A stretch of 54,421 nt of DNA from a virus. Positions 40,529-46,974 of this stretch are shown piece by piece (position 1 is the stretch's first letter; each line of letters starts with the position of its first letter). The DNA is taken from positions 1 to 54,421 of IMG/VR virus record IMGVR_UViG_3300021061_000218; one strand, written 5' to 3'. The notes beneath the pieces were generated by a model. It was not told the DNA's origin and did no database searches. It saw nothing but the letters and a program-made list of their open reading frames with translations. A program made the position numbers and the translations under genes.

Positions 40529-41125
40529 TTAGATCGTGCCGAGGAGCGTCTCTGCGTGCTGTGCCTCCGTAAGAGCGATAGCTCTTGCCTTCTCTACCCC
40601 TCCGGGGGTATTGAAGTCGACGTTGCCAGAGGACAGAAGAGCATTCAGGAAGCCGCAGTAGCTCTTGATCTTCCCGAAGTCGGATCCAGTCAGATTGCGG
40701 CCGGTAGCGGGGGCGTAATGCGTGACAGGCTCATTGCTGAAGGCAGACTCGACGTCGGCGGGGGTGAGCGAGGGTGCACGGCTAAGAGTCTCTGGCGTTG
40801 GCTCTGCATCGTAGTAATCTCGTCCGCCTTCCTTCGTGTTTCGCTTGAATTGCACATCCAATTCATCGCCCACCTTGGCCGTCCAGCGGACGGTCGTCTT
40901 CTGCTTCGTCGCAGGGTCGTAGTTGTATTTCGTCATGAGGCGGTTCTTCTGGTCCTCGTTGAGGTCCCAGAAATACGTCTCGCCGTTGTAGGTCAGACGG
41001 AACGGATACTTCGCTCCGAACTTTCCGTCCTTCGCAGCAGACGGGACATGGGCAATCGTCAGGCGGCGGGGAGTGTTCATCAAATACGTCCCGTCTTCCT
41101 GCTTGAAAAGATCTTGGACCTTCAT
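40529..41125 (-). CDS. Hypothetical protein, early minus-strand unit
   Basis: A 198-residue protein. The first 100 residues are beta-rich (RRLTIAHVPSA, YPFRLTYNGETYFWDL, TTVRWTAKVGDELDVQF), possibly an OB-like barrel, followed by a flexible region and a C-terminal helical end. A single-strand DNA-binding role would suit its position near replication genes but is only a guess. The leader carries CTTCCTAACC at 41146-41137; the nearest promoter (TTGCGA, 17 bp, TGATAATAT) is some 35 bases further up. Confidence 0.5.
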   Translation of the reverse strand: MKVQDLFKQEDGTYLMNTPRRLTIAHVPSAAKDGKFGAKYPFRLTYNGETYFWDLNEDQKNRLMTKYNYDPATKQKTTVRWTAKVGDELDVQFKRNTKEGGRDYYDAEPTPETLSRAPSLTPADVESAFSNEPVTHYAPATGRNLTGSDFGKIKSYCGFLNALLSSGNVDFNTPGGVEKARAIALTEAQHAETLLGTI

Positions 41126-41157
41126 AAAACGTGTGGGGTTAGGAAGTTACTCCCTTC

Positions 41158-41340
41158 TCAGGGCAGACGGATATTATCAGAAAACCACAGATCTCGCAAT
41201 TTACGGATCCGAGGTTTGTTATGAAACATGAATGCCCAAACTTCACGCTTGTTGAACGTCCCGATTTTTCTGTATTCAGTGTATTTGTATCCCATCCGCA
41301 CCAGTGAGTGCGCTAGTTCTCCGTCTTCAATTGGCAGCAT
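41158..41340 (-). CDS. Small basic hypothetical protein
   Basis: A 60-residue protein, rich in Arg/Lys and aromatic residues (MGYKYTEYRKIGTFNKREVW AFMF), probably a small alpha/beta nucleic-acid-binding domain. It overlaps the end of the regulator gene by 14 bases. Not recognised. Confidence 0.5.
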   Translation of the reverse strand: MLPIEDGELAHSLVRMGYKYTEYRKIGTFNKREVWAFMFHNKPRIRKLRDLWFSDNIRLP

Positions 41341-41704
41341 CTGGTGTTGGTGTGGGGGGCGGAGGTGGCGGTGGTGGACTGGCGTACGTCTGAATTCCCA
41401 TCTGCTGAATTTCTTCGAACGTCGGGAAGATGTCTGTCGGGAATTGCAGAGAGTCGTTCCACGGGAACGTGATGCCCCGGGGGAATAACAGCCGCCTGTT
41501 CCTGCGAGCTCTGTCTGGCGTCACTTCGAGGTAGCCTTTCTTCACGAGTGCCTTGAGCTTGATGCCGTAGGCCTTGTCCTTGCCGCCGAGGAAATCGGCC
41601 AGGTCCGCTTGCGTGGGTGAGAAGCGGAACCGGAACTGGATCATCCTGACGGCGTAGAGAATTTGCTTCTCACGCTCTGTGAGCTCGGGTTTGATGTTCG
41701 ACAT
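41327..41704 (-). CDS. LexA-like winged-helix regulator with polyproline tail
   Basis: A 125-residue protein. Residues 7-70 match the winged-helix N-terminal domain of LexA-type repressors: LTEREKQILYAVRMI, then the helix-turn-helix FSPTQADLADFLGG and LKALVKKGYLEVTPDRARR. There is no peptidase domain; instead the C-terminus runs into eight prolines (about 111-118) and PTPTPDAAN. Its own promoter carries a version of the start-site motif (CTTCCTAGCC), as expected for an autoregulated repressor. It is the best candidate for the protein binding CTTCCTAACC. Confidence 0.7.
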   Translation of the reverse strand: MSNIKPELTEREKQILYAVRMIQFRFRFSPTQADLADFLGGKDKAYGIKLKALVKKGYLEVTPDRARRNRRLLFPRGITFPWNDSLQFPTDIFPTFEEIQQMGIQTYASPPPPPPPPTPTPDAAN

Positions 41705-41707
41705 AGT

Positions 41708-41755
41708 GGCTAGGAAGTTAAGGCTCAAGGTAACACAGTTCTTTATTTTTTTCAA
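41708..41755 (-). promoter_or_regulatory. Promoter of the regulator gene with CTTCCTAGCC
   Basis: TTGAAA (41755-41750), 17 bp, TACCTT (41732-41727) in extended form TGTTACCTT, nine bases, then CTTCCTAGCC (41717-41708). The motif differs from consensus at one position, which could lower affinity and set the order of repression. Confidence 0.75.
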
Positions 41756-41867
41756 CGAGCCCGCAATGACGCCTGCTCTCTGTCCCAAGAGTTGCGCCGT
41801 TGTGGGCCCGTCAAAAAGAAAGTACCAAAGAAAAATTAATACTGTTATTAAACTGTTTTTATACTAG

Positions 41868-41899
41868 ATACTTAAAACCCTAAGAGGGGTTTTAAGTAT
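41868..41899. terminator. 13-bp perfect hairpin
   Basis: ATACTTAAAACCC (41868-41880), loop TAAGAG, GGGTTTTAAGTAT (41887-41899). A-T-rich outer part and GC-rich top; it can act on either strand. It lies in an AT-rich gap beside a polypurine tract and upstream of the regulator gene's promoter. Confidence 0.7.
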
Positions 41900-41972
41900 T
41901 TCTCTTTTGCTTCTCTCTCTTCTTCTTTCTTTTGGTACTTTTCTTTCTTCTTCTCTCTCTTCATTTTCTCTT
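41900..41972 (-). other. Polypurine tract related to the RNA at 30841-30914
   Basis: On the minus strand these 73 bases are nearly all purine. They share the run AAGAAAGAAAAGTACC / AAAGAAAGAAG with the plus-strand copy near 30866-30890 (there AAGAAAGAAAGAACC). Both tracts are followed by a strong hairpin and both lie next to divergent promoters. The surrounding 41790-42000 region is the most AT-rich gap in the element and borders the primase-helicase, so an origin function is also possible. Confidence 0.5.
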
Positions 41973-41982
41973 AAACACGTCG

Positions 41983-42111
41983 AAAAAAGTGGTGCCCCCG
42001 CAGTAACTTCCTAACCGCTATGGCTGTTGCCAATGCAGTGAAGGCTACTACGCCTTCGTTGCTCGGGAGCACCACTTTGCTTCCGTCGCACTAGTGACAG
42101 CGGTTAGGAAG
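41983..42111 (-). ncRNA. Structured ~130-nt RNA carrying an inverted start-site motif
   Basis: It begins at CTTCCTAACCGCT (42111-42099) downstream of a promoter. It contains GAAGGC-GTAGTA-GCCTTC and, near its end, AGCGGTTAGGAAG (42019-42007), the exact complement of its own first 13 bases. It ends with AAAGTGGTGC ... GCACCACTTTTTT, a terminator-like stem and U-run at 41983. The 5'-end pairing and the terminator stem cross each other, so the RNA may switch between two folds. Confidence 0.6.
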
Positions 42112-42154
42112 CATTAGCAAGATACGCCCTCTGCTGTTTAAGTCAACAGAGGGC
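42102..42154 (-). promoter_or_regulatory. Promoter overlapping a hairpin, with CTTCCTAACC motif
   Basis: TTGACT (42146-42141), 16 bp, TATCTT (42124-42119), seven bases, then CTTCCTAACC (42111-42102). The -35 lies in the loop of GCCCTCTG/CAGAGGGC (42154-42126), a hairpin 20 bases after the primase-helicase stop. The same arrangement recurs at 46920-46957. Confidence 0.7.
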
Positions 42155-42173
42155 ATACATGTTTTGTTCGAGG

Positions 42174-44012
42174 TTATTTGCCTGTTTGTAGTGCGTGCGC
42201 CACGTTCGCAGCGTCATCGCTAGACCCCTCAAGTCGGAAGGACGAATGCTTCCAGTCGTAGATCATGTTCAATCTCACACGACGCTGGAGCGTCTTGCTC
42301 TTGCGAACATCGACGATGCAGTGCGGGTCGTAGGTGCCAAGAGACTTGTTTCGGCTGATCAGGATCGACACGTCTGCGGACTGGTTCAGCGGCCCCCCGC
42401 CCTCGAACGGGATATAGCCCTGCTGTTCGTGCAGGTCGGTTAAGCCTTCTTTGCCGAGCTGACACACGTCGATGATGGCAACGTCATGCCGCTGGGCGAG
42501 TGACTGCAGGTTCTTGCCGTACTCTCTGGCCCAGTTGTAAACCTCGGGCTTCATGTCGATCATCTGGCTGTAGTCCAGCATGATGAAGTCCACGCCCCCG
42601 TCGGTCTTCGCCTTCGCAATCAGGTCTTCCATCTGGCGCAGGGAGTTGCTGGTGTGACGCACGTCGAAAATCTTCAGGCCAGAATAGATTTGCAGCGATG
42701 CCTCTGACGGGCTTCGCTTCTGCTCCAGGATGTCCATGTACTTGCAGCCAAGCTGGATCGAGATCAGGTGGGCCAGGACTTCGGTGGTGTCCACTTCGGT
42801 CGAGAAGATAATGCCCCGGTAGCCACTGCGAAGCAGCTGGTCTGCTAGGAAGTAGCCGAACTTGGATTTGCCGGTGCCGAAGAGCGCCCCGATGCGGGTG
42901 ACTTTCTTGCGAGCCAAAAGCCGGAACGGGGTGAGCTCCGGATTGATGTGCAGACAGTTCGGCGGGGAGGACTGGAGTTCCTTCAGGATCTCCTCGATGC
43001 CGTACGAGGTGTTTTCGGCCCCAGGCTTCTTGTCGATTCTGACCTGCGGGTAGTGGTCCTTGAACCAGAAGAACGTGTCTCGGGTGGAGAGGCCTTTCAC
43101 CGCCTTCACGAACTCGAACGGCGCAAAGCCGTTCGCAGTCTTCGGGATGTGGTCAGAGCCGCCGTGCATGACGATATTTCGTTCTGGAATTATGTAAGTG
43201 GCCTTGTGCTTGCCGCCGGAGGGGTCCCGGAAATTCTTGCCATTCGGCATTAGCTCCCAGCCCATTACCCGGCAGACAATCTCGCTTATCGGCAGCTTTT
43301 GGATAGCATTGTAAGTATCATTGCGAACTTTGTCTTCGGGTGGCGAAGATTGAGCCGCAGTCTCACGCCTCTCAGTGATACGTCTCTCCCCCGTCGCAAC
43401 CATCTCCGAAAGACTTATTTTCGTATCCTGGAACTTTAGGATCCTAACTTGCGATGGGGGGTTGTGCTTTCGGTTGAAGGATCCCGGCAGCCGTCCGATA
43501 CGGGCAACGTTCACACACGAATTATCAAGCTTCTCATCGGTAAGCAGCTCCGCCTGTTCGATGAGCACCCGGAGGCCTTCTTTCCAGGCATTTTTGTCTG
43601 AAATCTCTATGGCTTGTTTGCCAAAGTAGTAAACATGAATGCCGTTCCCGGAGAAAATTATATATCTCCATTTCGCCAAGACCGCATCTGCGCTGAGGAG
43701 CTCAGGGAGCGTGTTCTCGCCCCAGTAGACAATGTCCTCGTCTTCAAGATATGGCGAGCCTTTGCGGATATCGAAGTCGAAGTAGAAATAGTTCTTGAGC
43801 TTGATATCGTCATCCTCGGCCCTCTCGTTCCTAATGCCCGGGGAGTCTTTAACCCCCGCCATAAAGAACAAGTTGCTTCTTGGATTTGCCTCCACGAACT
43901 TCTCGAGCTCCTGAGGAGACCAGCTTTTTATACAAGCATCGACCCTGTTCAGTGGGCCTGCCTGGATGACGCAACCGGGAAGTGAAATGTCTGTCAGAAA
44001 CTTCTGCAGCAT
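42174..44012 (-). CDS. Primase-helicase (AEP primase fused to DnaB-like ATPase)
   Basis: A 612-residue replication protein. The N-terminal archaeo-eukaryotic primase domain has YFDFDIR (77-83, metal-binding acids), SGNGIHVYYF (121-130) and RIGRLPGSFNRKH (171-183). A linker domain (about 245-325) resembles the degenerate zinc-finger part of phage primases. The C-terminal RecA-type helicase has Walker A GALFGTGKS (375-383), Walker B VDFIMLDYSQMI (475-486) and a later QSADVSILISRN. It should prime and unwind DNA for phage replication. Its promoter carries the start-site motif and is divergent from groES. Confidence 0.88.
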   Translation of the reverse strand: MLQKFLTDISLPGCVIQAGPLNRVDACIKSWSPQELEKFVEANPRSNLFFMAGVKDSPGIRNERAEDDDIKLKNYFYFDFDIRKGSPYLEDEDIVYWGENTLPELLSADAVLAKWRYIIFSGNGIHVYYFGKQAIEISDKNAWKEGLRVLIEQAELLTDEKLDNSCVNVARIGRLPGSFNRKHNPPSQVRILKFQDTKISLSEMVATGERRITERRETAAQSSPPEDKVRNDTYNAIQKLPISEIVCRVMGWELMPNGKNFRDPSGGKHKATYIIPERNIVMHGGSDHIPKTANGFAPFEFVKAVKGLSTRDTFFWFKDHYPQVRIDKKPGAENTSYGIEEILKELQSSPPNCLHINPELTPFRLLARKKVTRIGALFGTGKSKFGYFLADQLLRSGYRGIIFSTEVDTTEVLAHLISIQLGCKYMDILEQKRSPSEASLQIYSGLKIFDVRHTSNSLRQMEDLIAKAKTDGGVDFIMLDYSQMIDMKPEVYNWAREYGKNLQSLAQRHDVAIIDVCQLGKEGLTDLHEQQGYIPFEGGGPLNQSADVSILISRNKSLGTYDPHCIVDVRKSKTLQRRVRLNMIYDWKHSSFRLEGSSDDAANVAHALQTGK

Positions 44013-44022
44013 GGCGAATAGT

Positions 44023-44068
44023 GGTTAGGAAGTCCCCGCATTCTAGCACGGCGCAGTTGTGGTTCCAA
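44023..44068 (-). promoter_or_regulatory. Promoter of primase-helicase with CTTCCTAACC motif
   Basis: TTGGAA (44068-44063), 17 bp, TAGAAT (44045-44040) in extended form TGCTAGAAT, seven bases, then CTTCCTAACC (44032-44023). It is divergent from the promoter at 44113. Confidence 0.8.
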
Positions 44069-44112
44069 TTCCCACAAGACAATTAATATTGGTTCCTCGC
44101 AAATGCAGAAAA

Positions 44113-44158
44113 TTGAAAAAAATGTCGAAGCGTGCTAAGATGTTCGCACTTCCTAACC
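44113..44158 (+). promoter_or_regulatory. Promoter of the groES unit with CTTCCTAACC motif
   Basis: TTGAAA (44113-44118), 17 bp, TAAGAT (44136-44141) in extended form TGCTAAGAT, seven bases, then CTTCCTAACC (44149-44158). The groES ATG follows nine bases later. Confidence 0.85.
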
Positions 44159-44167
44159 GTTCATTCC

Positions 44168-44494
44168 ATGCAGCTTGAGGTAGAATTTAGCCCGCTCGGT
44201 GACCATGTGCTTGTCGAGCCTTTAGACAAGACGCAGGTGACGGCGTCGGGCATTGTCCTCACGGCAGCAGCGAATGACGAGATGCCGGAACAGGCCACTG
44301 TCGTTGCCGTCGGGAGGGGCGGAACGTACAAGGACTGTCCGGATCCCTCACAGTTTCTCACGGACGGGCAGACCGTAGTGATCAACAAGTGGGCCGGCGA
44401 GGAGATGAAGATCAAAGACCTGCAGGGCAAGGAGCACACGTTAAAGCTCCTGCACCTTGCGCAGATTTACGGTATTTCGAAGAAAACGAAGTGA
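44168..44494 (+). CDS. groES: GroES-type co-chaperonin
   Basis: A 108-residue Cpn10 protein: PLGDHVLVEPLDKTQ at the N-terminus, TASGIVLT (start of the mobile loop), then EQATVVAVGRGG and a beta-rich end with TVVINKWAGEEMKI. Cpn10 forms a heptameric lid on GroEL; phage versions such as T4 gp31 replace the host lid to fold capsid proteins. It is a little longer than the usual ~97 residues. ATG 44168 is set by the promoter and leader. Its stop overlaps the next start (GTGA). Confidence 0.92.
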   Translation: MQLEVEFSPLGDHVLVEPLDKTQVTASGIVLTAAANDEMPEQATVVAVGRGGTYKDCPDPSQFLTDGQTVVINKWAGEEMKIKDLQGKEHTLKLLHLAQIYGISKKTK

Positions 44495-45288
44495 GTCCTG
44501 TCGATCTTTCACAGAAACGCTGTTTCGTAGACAAGAGGTTCTATCCGCTCGTCCATCCGGAGACCGGGGAGAGCAAGAAGGGCCCCTCTGTCACCACTAT
44601 CCTGGATTTCGTCCGTGAGAAGGGATTTCTGGACCAGTGGGAAAGCGAATTCATTGAACTGTGGGGAGTCGACGGCTACAAGAAATTCCTCGAAAAGAAA
44701 GCCGCTGAAGGGACCATGCTCCACTCGCTGATAGAGCTCTATCTGAATCGAGTGTTGCTGAAGGACCCCACCCCGATCGAATGGACGGAGGGTATCTCCG
44801 GTTTTGTCTGGAAGAAGTTCCTCAACTTCAAAGCTTGGTTCGAGGAGCATCGACCGAACATCCTCTGGATGGAGCGAACAGTGCAGTCTTGGGAACTTGG
44901 CTACGGCGGGAGGGCAGACCTCGGCCTAGAAATGACCAGGGACACTGACGACTACAAGAAGGGGCAACTCTTCGTCCACGATCACAAGTCATCGAAATCT
45001 GCGACGTCGAAACATCTGGAACAGGATGCAGCCTATATCTACGCCCTGGAAGAAGAGACGGGGCTGAAGTACCACGGAGTTGTAGTGCCGTTTGGAACGC
45101 CGACGAGAAAGGGTTACAAGCCGGTCTACGTGCGCCGTGATGTCCCCTACCAGAAGGGAAAGACGAAGTCTGAATACGAGTATTACCTAGAGGCGTTCCT
45201 CCTGAAAAAGAAGCTCTTCGATCACTACTTCGACGAGATGTTGCCGGAGGATCAGTGGCTGGATGTGTTTGTTACCCCGAAGTTCTGA
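44491..45288 (+). CDS. RecB/Cas4-like PD-(D/E)XK nuclease
   Basis: A 265-residue protein from GTG 44491, overlapping the groES stop (GTGA). The core shows GTMLHSLIELYLN (about residues 70-82), GGRADLGLE, then VHDHKSSKS, where D-x-K is the catalytic pair, and QDAAYIYALEE, the Q-x3-Y helix of RecB-family nucleases. It probably processes phage DNA in recombination or degrades DNA ends. It starts the coupled run nuclease - RNA ligase - Nmad1-like protein. Confidence 0.8.
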   Translation: MSPVDLSQKRCFVDKRFYPLVHPETGESKKGPSVTTILDFVREKGFLDQWESEFIELWGVDGYKKFLEKKAAEGTMLHSLIELYLNRVLLKDPTPIEWTEGISGFVWKKFLNFKAWFEEHRPNILWMERTVQSWELGYGGRADLGLEMTRDTDDYKKGQLFVHDHKSSKSATSKHLEQDAAYIYALEEETGLKYHGVVVPFGTPTRKGYKPVYVRRDVPYQKGKTKSEYEYYLEAFLLKKKLFDHYFDEMLPEDQWLDVFVTPKF

Positions 45289-46196
45289 TGTTCAAGAAGT
45301 ACCCGCACCTTGAAAGATTCGGCACGGATGAAGTGGAGGATATCCAGTTCGGCGAGTGCTATGTCTTCCCGAAGATCGACGGCACGAACGCCCAGCTGTG
45401 GAGCGAAGAGGGATTGCTAAGAGCAGGCAGCCGCAACAGAACGCTATCACTCGACAGTGACAATGCTGGCTTCTGCGCCTATGCGGTCTCGAATCAAAAG
45501 ATTGTGAAATTCTTAGAGAACAATCCACAATTGCGCCTCTTTGGAGAGTGGCTCGTCCCCCACTCGCTTAGGACCTACAGAGAGGAGGCCTGGAGGAAGT
45601 TCTACATCTTTGATGTCGCAACGGTGACAAGAGAGAGCGGAAATGACGAGCAGATCTATTTCATGCCCTACGGAGAGTACAAACCCCTCCTTGAGGCCGC
45701 CGGCCTCGACTACATTCCGGCGCTCTGCAAGATCACGAATGGCACTCTAGAGCAGTTCGAGGAAATGCTAGAGAAGAACACCTTCCTCATTAAGGACGGA
45801 GAAGGATTCGGCGAAGGCATCGTTATAAAGAACTACGCCTTCAAGAACAAGTTCCATCGAACCACCTGGGCAAAGATCATTCGCAATGAGTTCAAAGAGA
45901 CTCACGCTCACGCCTTCCGGTTGGCAGCGATAACCGGACAGAAGCTCCTTGAAGAAGAGATTGCAAAGGAGTTCGTCACGAAGTCTCTTGTGGAGAAGGA
46001 ATACGAGAAGATCAAGCTAGAGGATGGATGGAGCTCGAAGCTCATTCCCCGCCTCCTCAACACCGTCTTCCACAACATCGTGACAGAGGAAACGTGGAAC
46101 ATCTTAAAGAAGTACGAGTCTCCGAAGATCGACTTCAAGATGCTGCGCACCTACACATACAGGGTAACGAAAGAAGTTGCTCCCCATCTATTTTAA
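45288..46196 (+). CDS. RNA ligase, Rnl2-like
   Basis: A 302-residue nucleotidyltransferase. Motif I is PKIDGTNAQLW with the AMP-accepting Lys29; then LRAGSRNR (motif Ia region), RLFGEW (motif III, 84-88), EGIVIK (motif IV, 176-181) and WAKIIRNEFKE (motif V, Lys196). The C-terminal ~100 residues form a helical domain. Such enzymes reseal broken RNA, for example tRNAs cut by host defences. The start overlaps the previous stop (TGATG). A PNKP-type phosphatase is encoded 2.6 kb further on. Confidence 0.88.
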   Translation: MFKKYPHLERFGTDEVEDIQFGECYVFPKIDGTNAQLWSEEGLLRAGSRNRTLSLDSDNAGFCAYAVSNQKIVKFLENNPQLRLFGEWLVPHSLRTYREEAWRKFYIFDVATVTRESGNDEQIYFMPYGEYKPLLEAAGLDYIPALCKITNGTLEQFEEMLEKNTFLIKDGEGFGEGIVIKNYAFKNKFHRTTWAKIIRNEFKETHAHAFRLAAITGQKLLEEEIAKEFVTKSLVEKEYEKIKLEDGWSSKLIPRLLNTVFHNIVTEETWNILKKYESPKIDFKMLRTYTYRVTKEVAPHLF

Positions 46197-46531
46197 TGGA
46201 GAACACTGCCGACCCCGTCGATCTCCAGCCGACCAAGAAGCCTTATAGGGATCTTGGGATCGAAGTCGGCGAATTAGTGCAGGAGAAAAACGAGGCTTAT
46301 GGGGATAGCTTTGGCAAAACTCCGGCAGTTTTGAAGATTATGTACCCGCAAGGCATCCGGCCCGATCAATACGACGATGTTCTCACCCAAATCCGAGTCC
46401 TGGATAAGCAATTTCGAATTGCTACGGACAAGGATGCCCTAGGAGAAAGCCCGTGGATGGATGTCGCCGGTTACGGGCTCCTTGGGTGGTCAAACGATAT
46501 AAAAGCAAAAGAATCATCTTCCAATAGTTAA
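46196..46531 (+). CDS. Nucleotide-modification-associated domain 1 (DUF1599) protein
   Basis: A 111-residue protein with the family pattern LVQEKNEAYGDSFGKT ... VLTQIRVLDKQFRIATD ... SPWMDVAGYGLLG. DUF1599/Nmad1 proteins occur in phages, often near enzymes of modified nucleotides; the exact activity is not settled. The start overlaps the RNA ligase stop (TAATG). Confidence 0.8.
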   Translation: MENTADPVDLQPTKKPYRDLGIEVGELVQEKNEAYGDSFGKTPAVLKIMYPQGIRPDQYDDVLTQIRVLDKQFRIATDKDALGESPWMDVAGYGLLGWSNDIKAKESSSNS

Positions 46532-46535
46532 GTGT

Positions 46536-46895
46536 ATGGCAGAACCGTACTACAACAACTTCACATACTCCGGCTTCTCCGACTGGGCCATCGCATCAGT
46601 CAGCTACGACGGCACTTGTACCGTCTCTTTCTCTACCCCTTCCCCCCTTTCCTTTCTTATGGGCACCTGTACAGATCTCGTAAAGAAATTCCGTAACTTC
46701 CTCTCCGACGCAGACACGAAGGTCTTAAAGAAGCAGAACTTCTTGGATGACTGTGGCAACATCACCGATGCCGGCATCCGAGTCTGGCTTGAAGATCAGA
46801 TGCGCAAAGAGGAGGTGAGAGCTCGCCTTGTCGAGATTGCCAAAGACCTCCAGAAGGAGGACGACAAAGATGCGAAGAAGTGCACGGACTGTTAA
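46536..46895 (+). CDS. Hypothetical protein, possibly two modules
   Basis: A 119-residue protein. Residues 1-40 (FTYSGFSDWAIASVSYDG) recall a shortened KTSC-type beta module. From Met43 there is a common small phage domain (KKFRNFLSDADTKVLKKQNF LDDCGNITDAG) and a charged helical tail. The Met43 codon at 46662 follows a pyrimidine-only leader, so a 77-residue product may be the main or only one. It ends just before a terminator/promoter overlap. Confidence 0.55.
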   Translation: MAEPYYNNFTYSGFSDWAIASVSYDGTCTVSFSTPSPLSFLMGTCTDLVKKFRNFLSDADTKVLKKQNFLDDCGNITDAGIRVWLEDQMRKEEVRARLVEIAKDLQKEDDKDAKKCTDC

Positions 46896-46919
46896 TAGCA
46901 TTCGGACACGAAGCGAAGG

Positions 46920-46949
46920 AGCGGACAATTGAGAGTCCGCTCTTTTTTT
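46920..46949 (+). terminator. Terminator overlapping a promoter
   Basis: AGCGGAC - AATTGAGA - GTCCGCT followed by CTTTTTTT: a perfect 7-bp stem and T-run that should end the 44.1-46.9 kb transcript. The loop contains the TTGAGA -35 of the next promoter. Confidence 0.85.
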
Positions 46950-46974
46950 GCTATAGTATGTTCACTTCCTAACT
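46929..46974 (+). promoter_or_regulatory. Promoter of the large structured RNA
   Basis: TTGAGA (46929-46934), 17 bp, TATAGT (46952-46957) in extended form TGCTATAGT, seven bases, then CTTCCTAACT (46965-46974), one base from the common motif. Confidence 0.8.
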
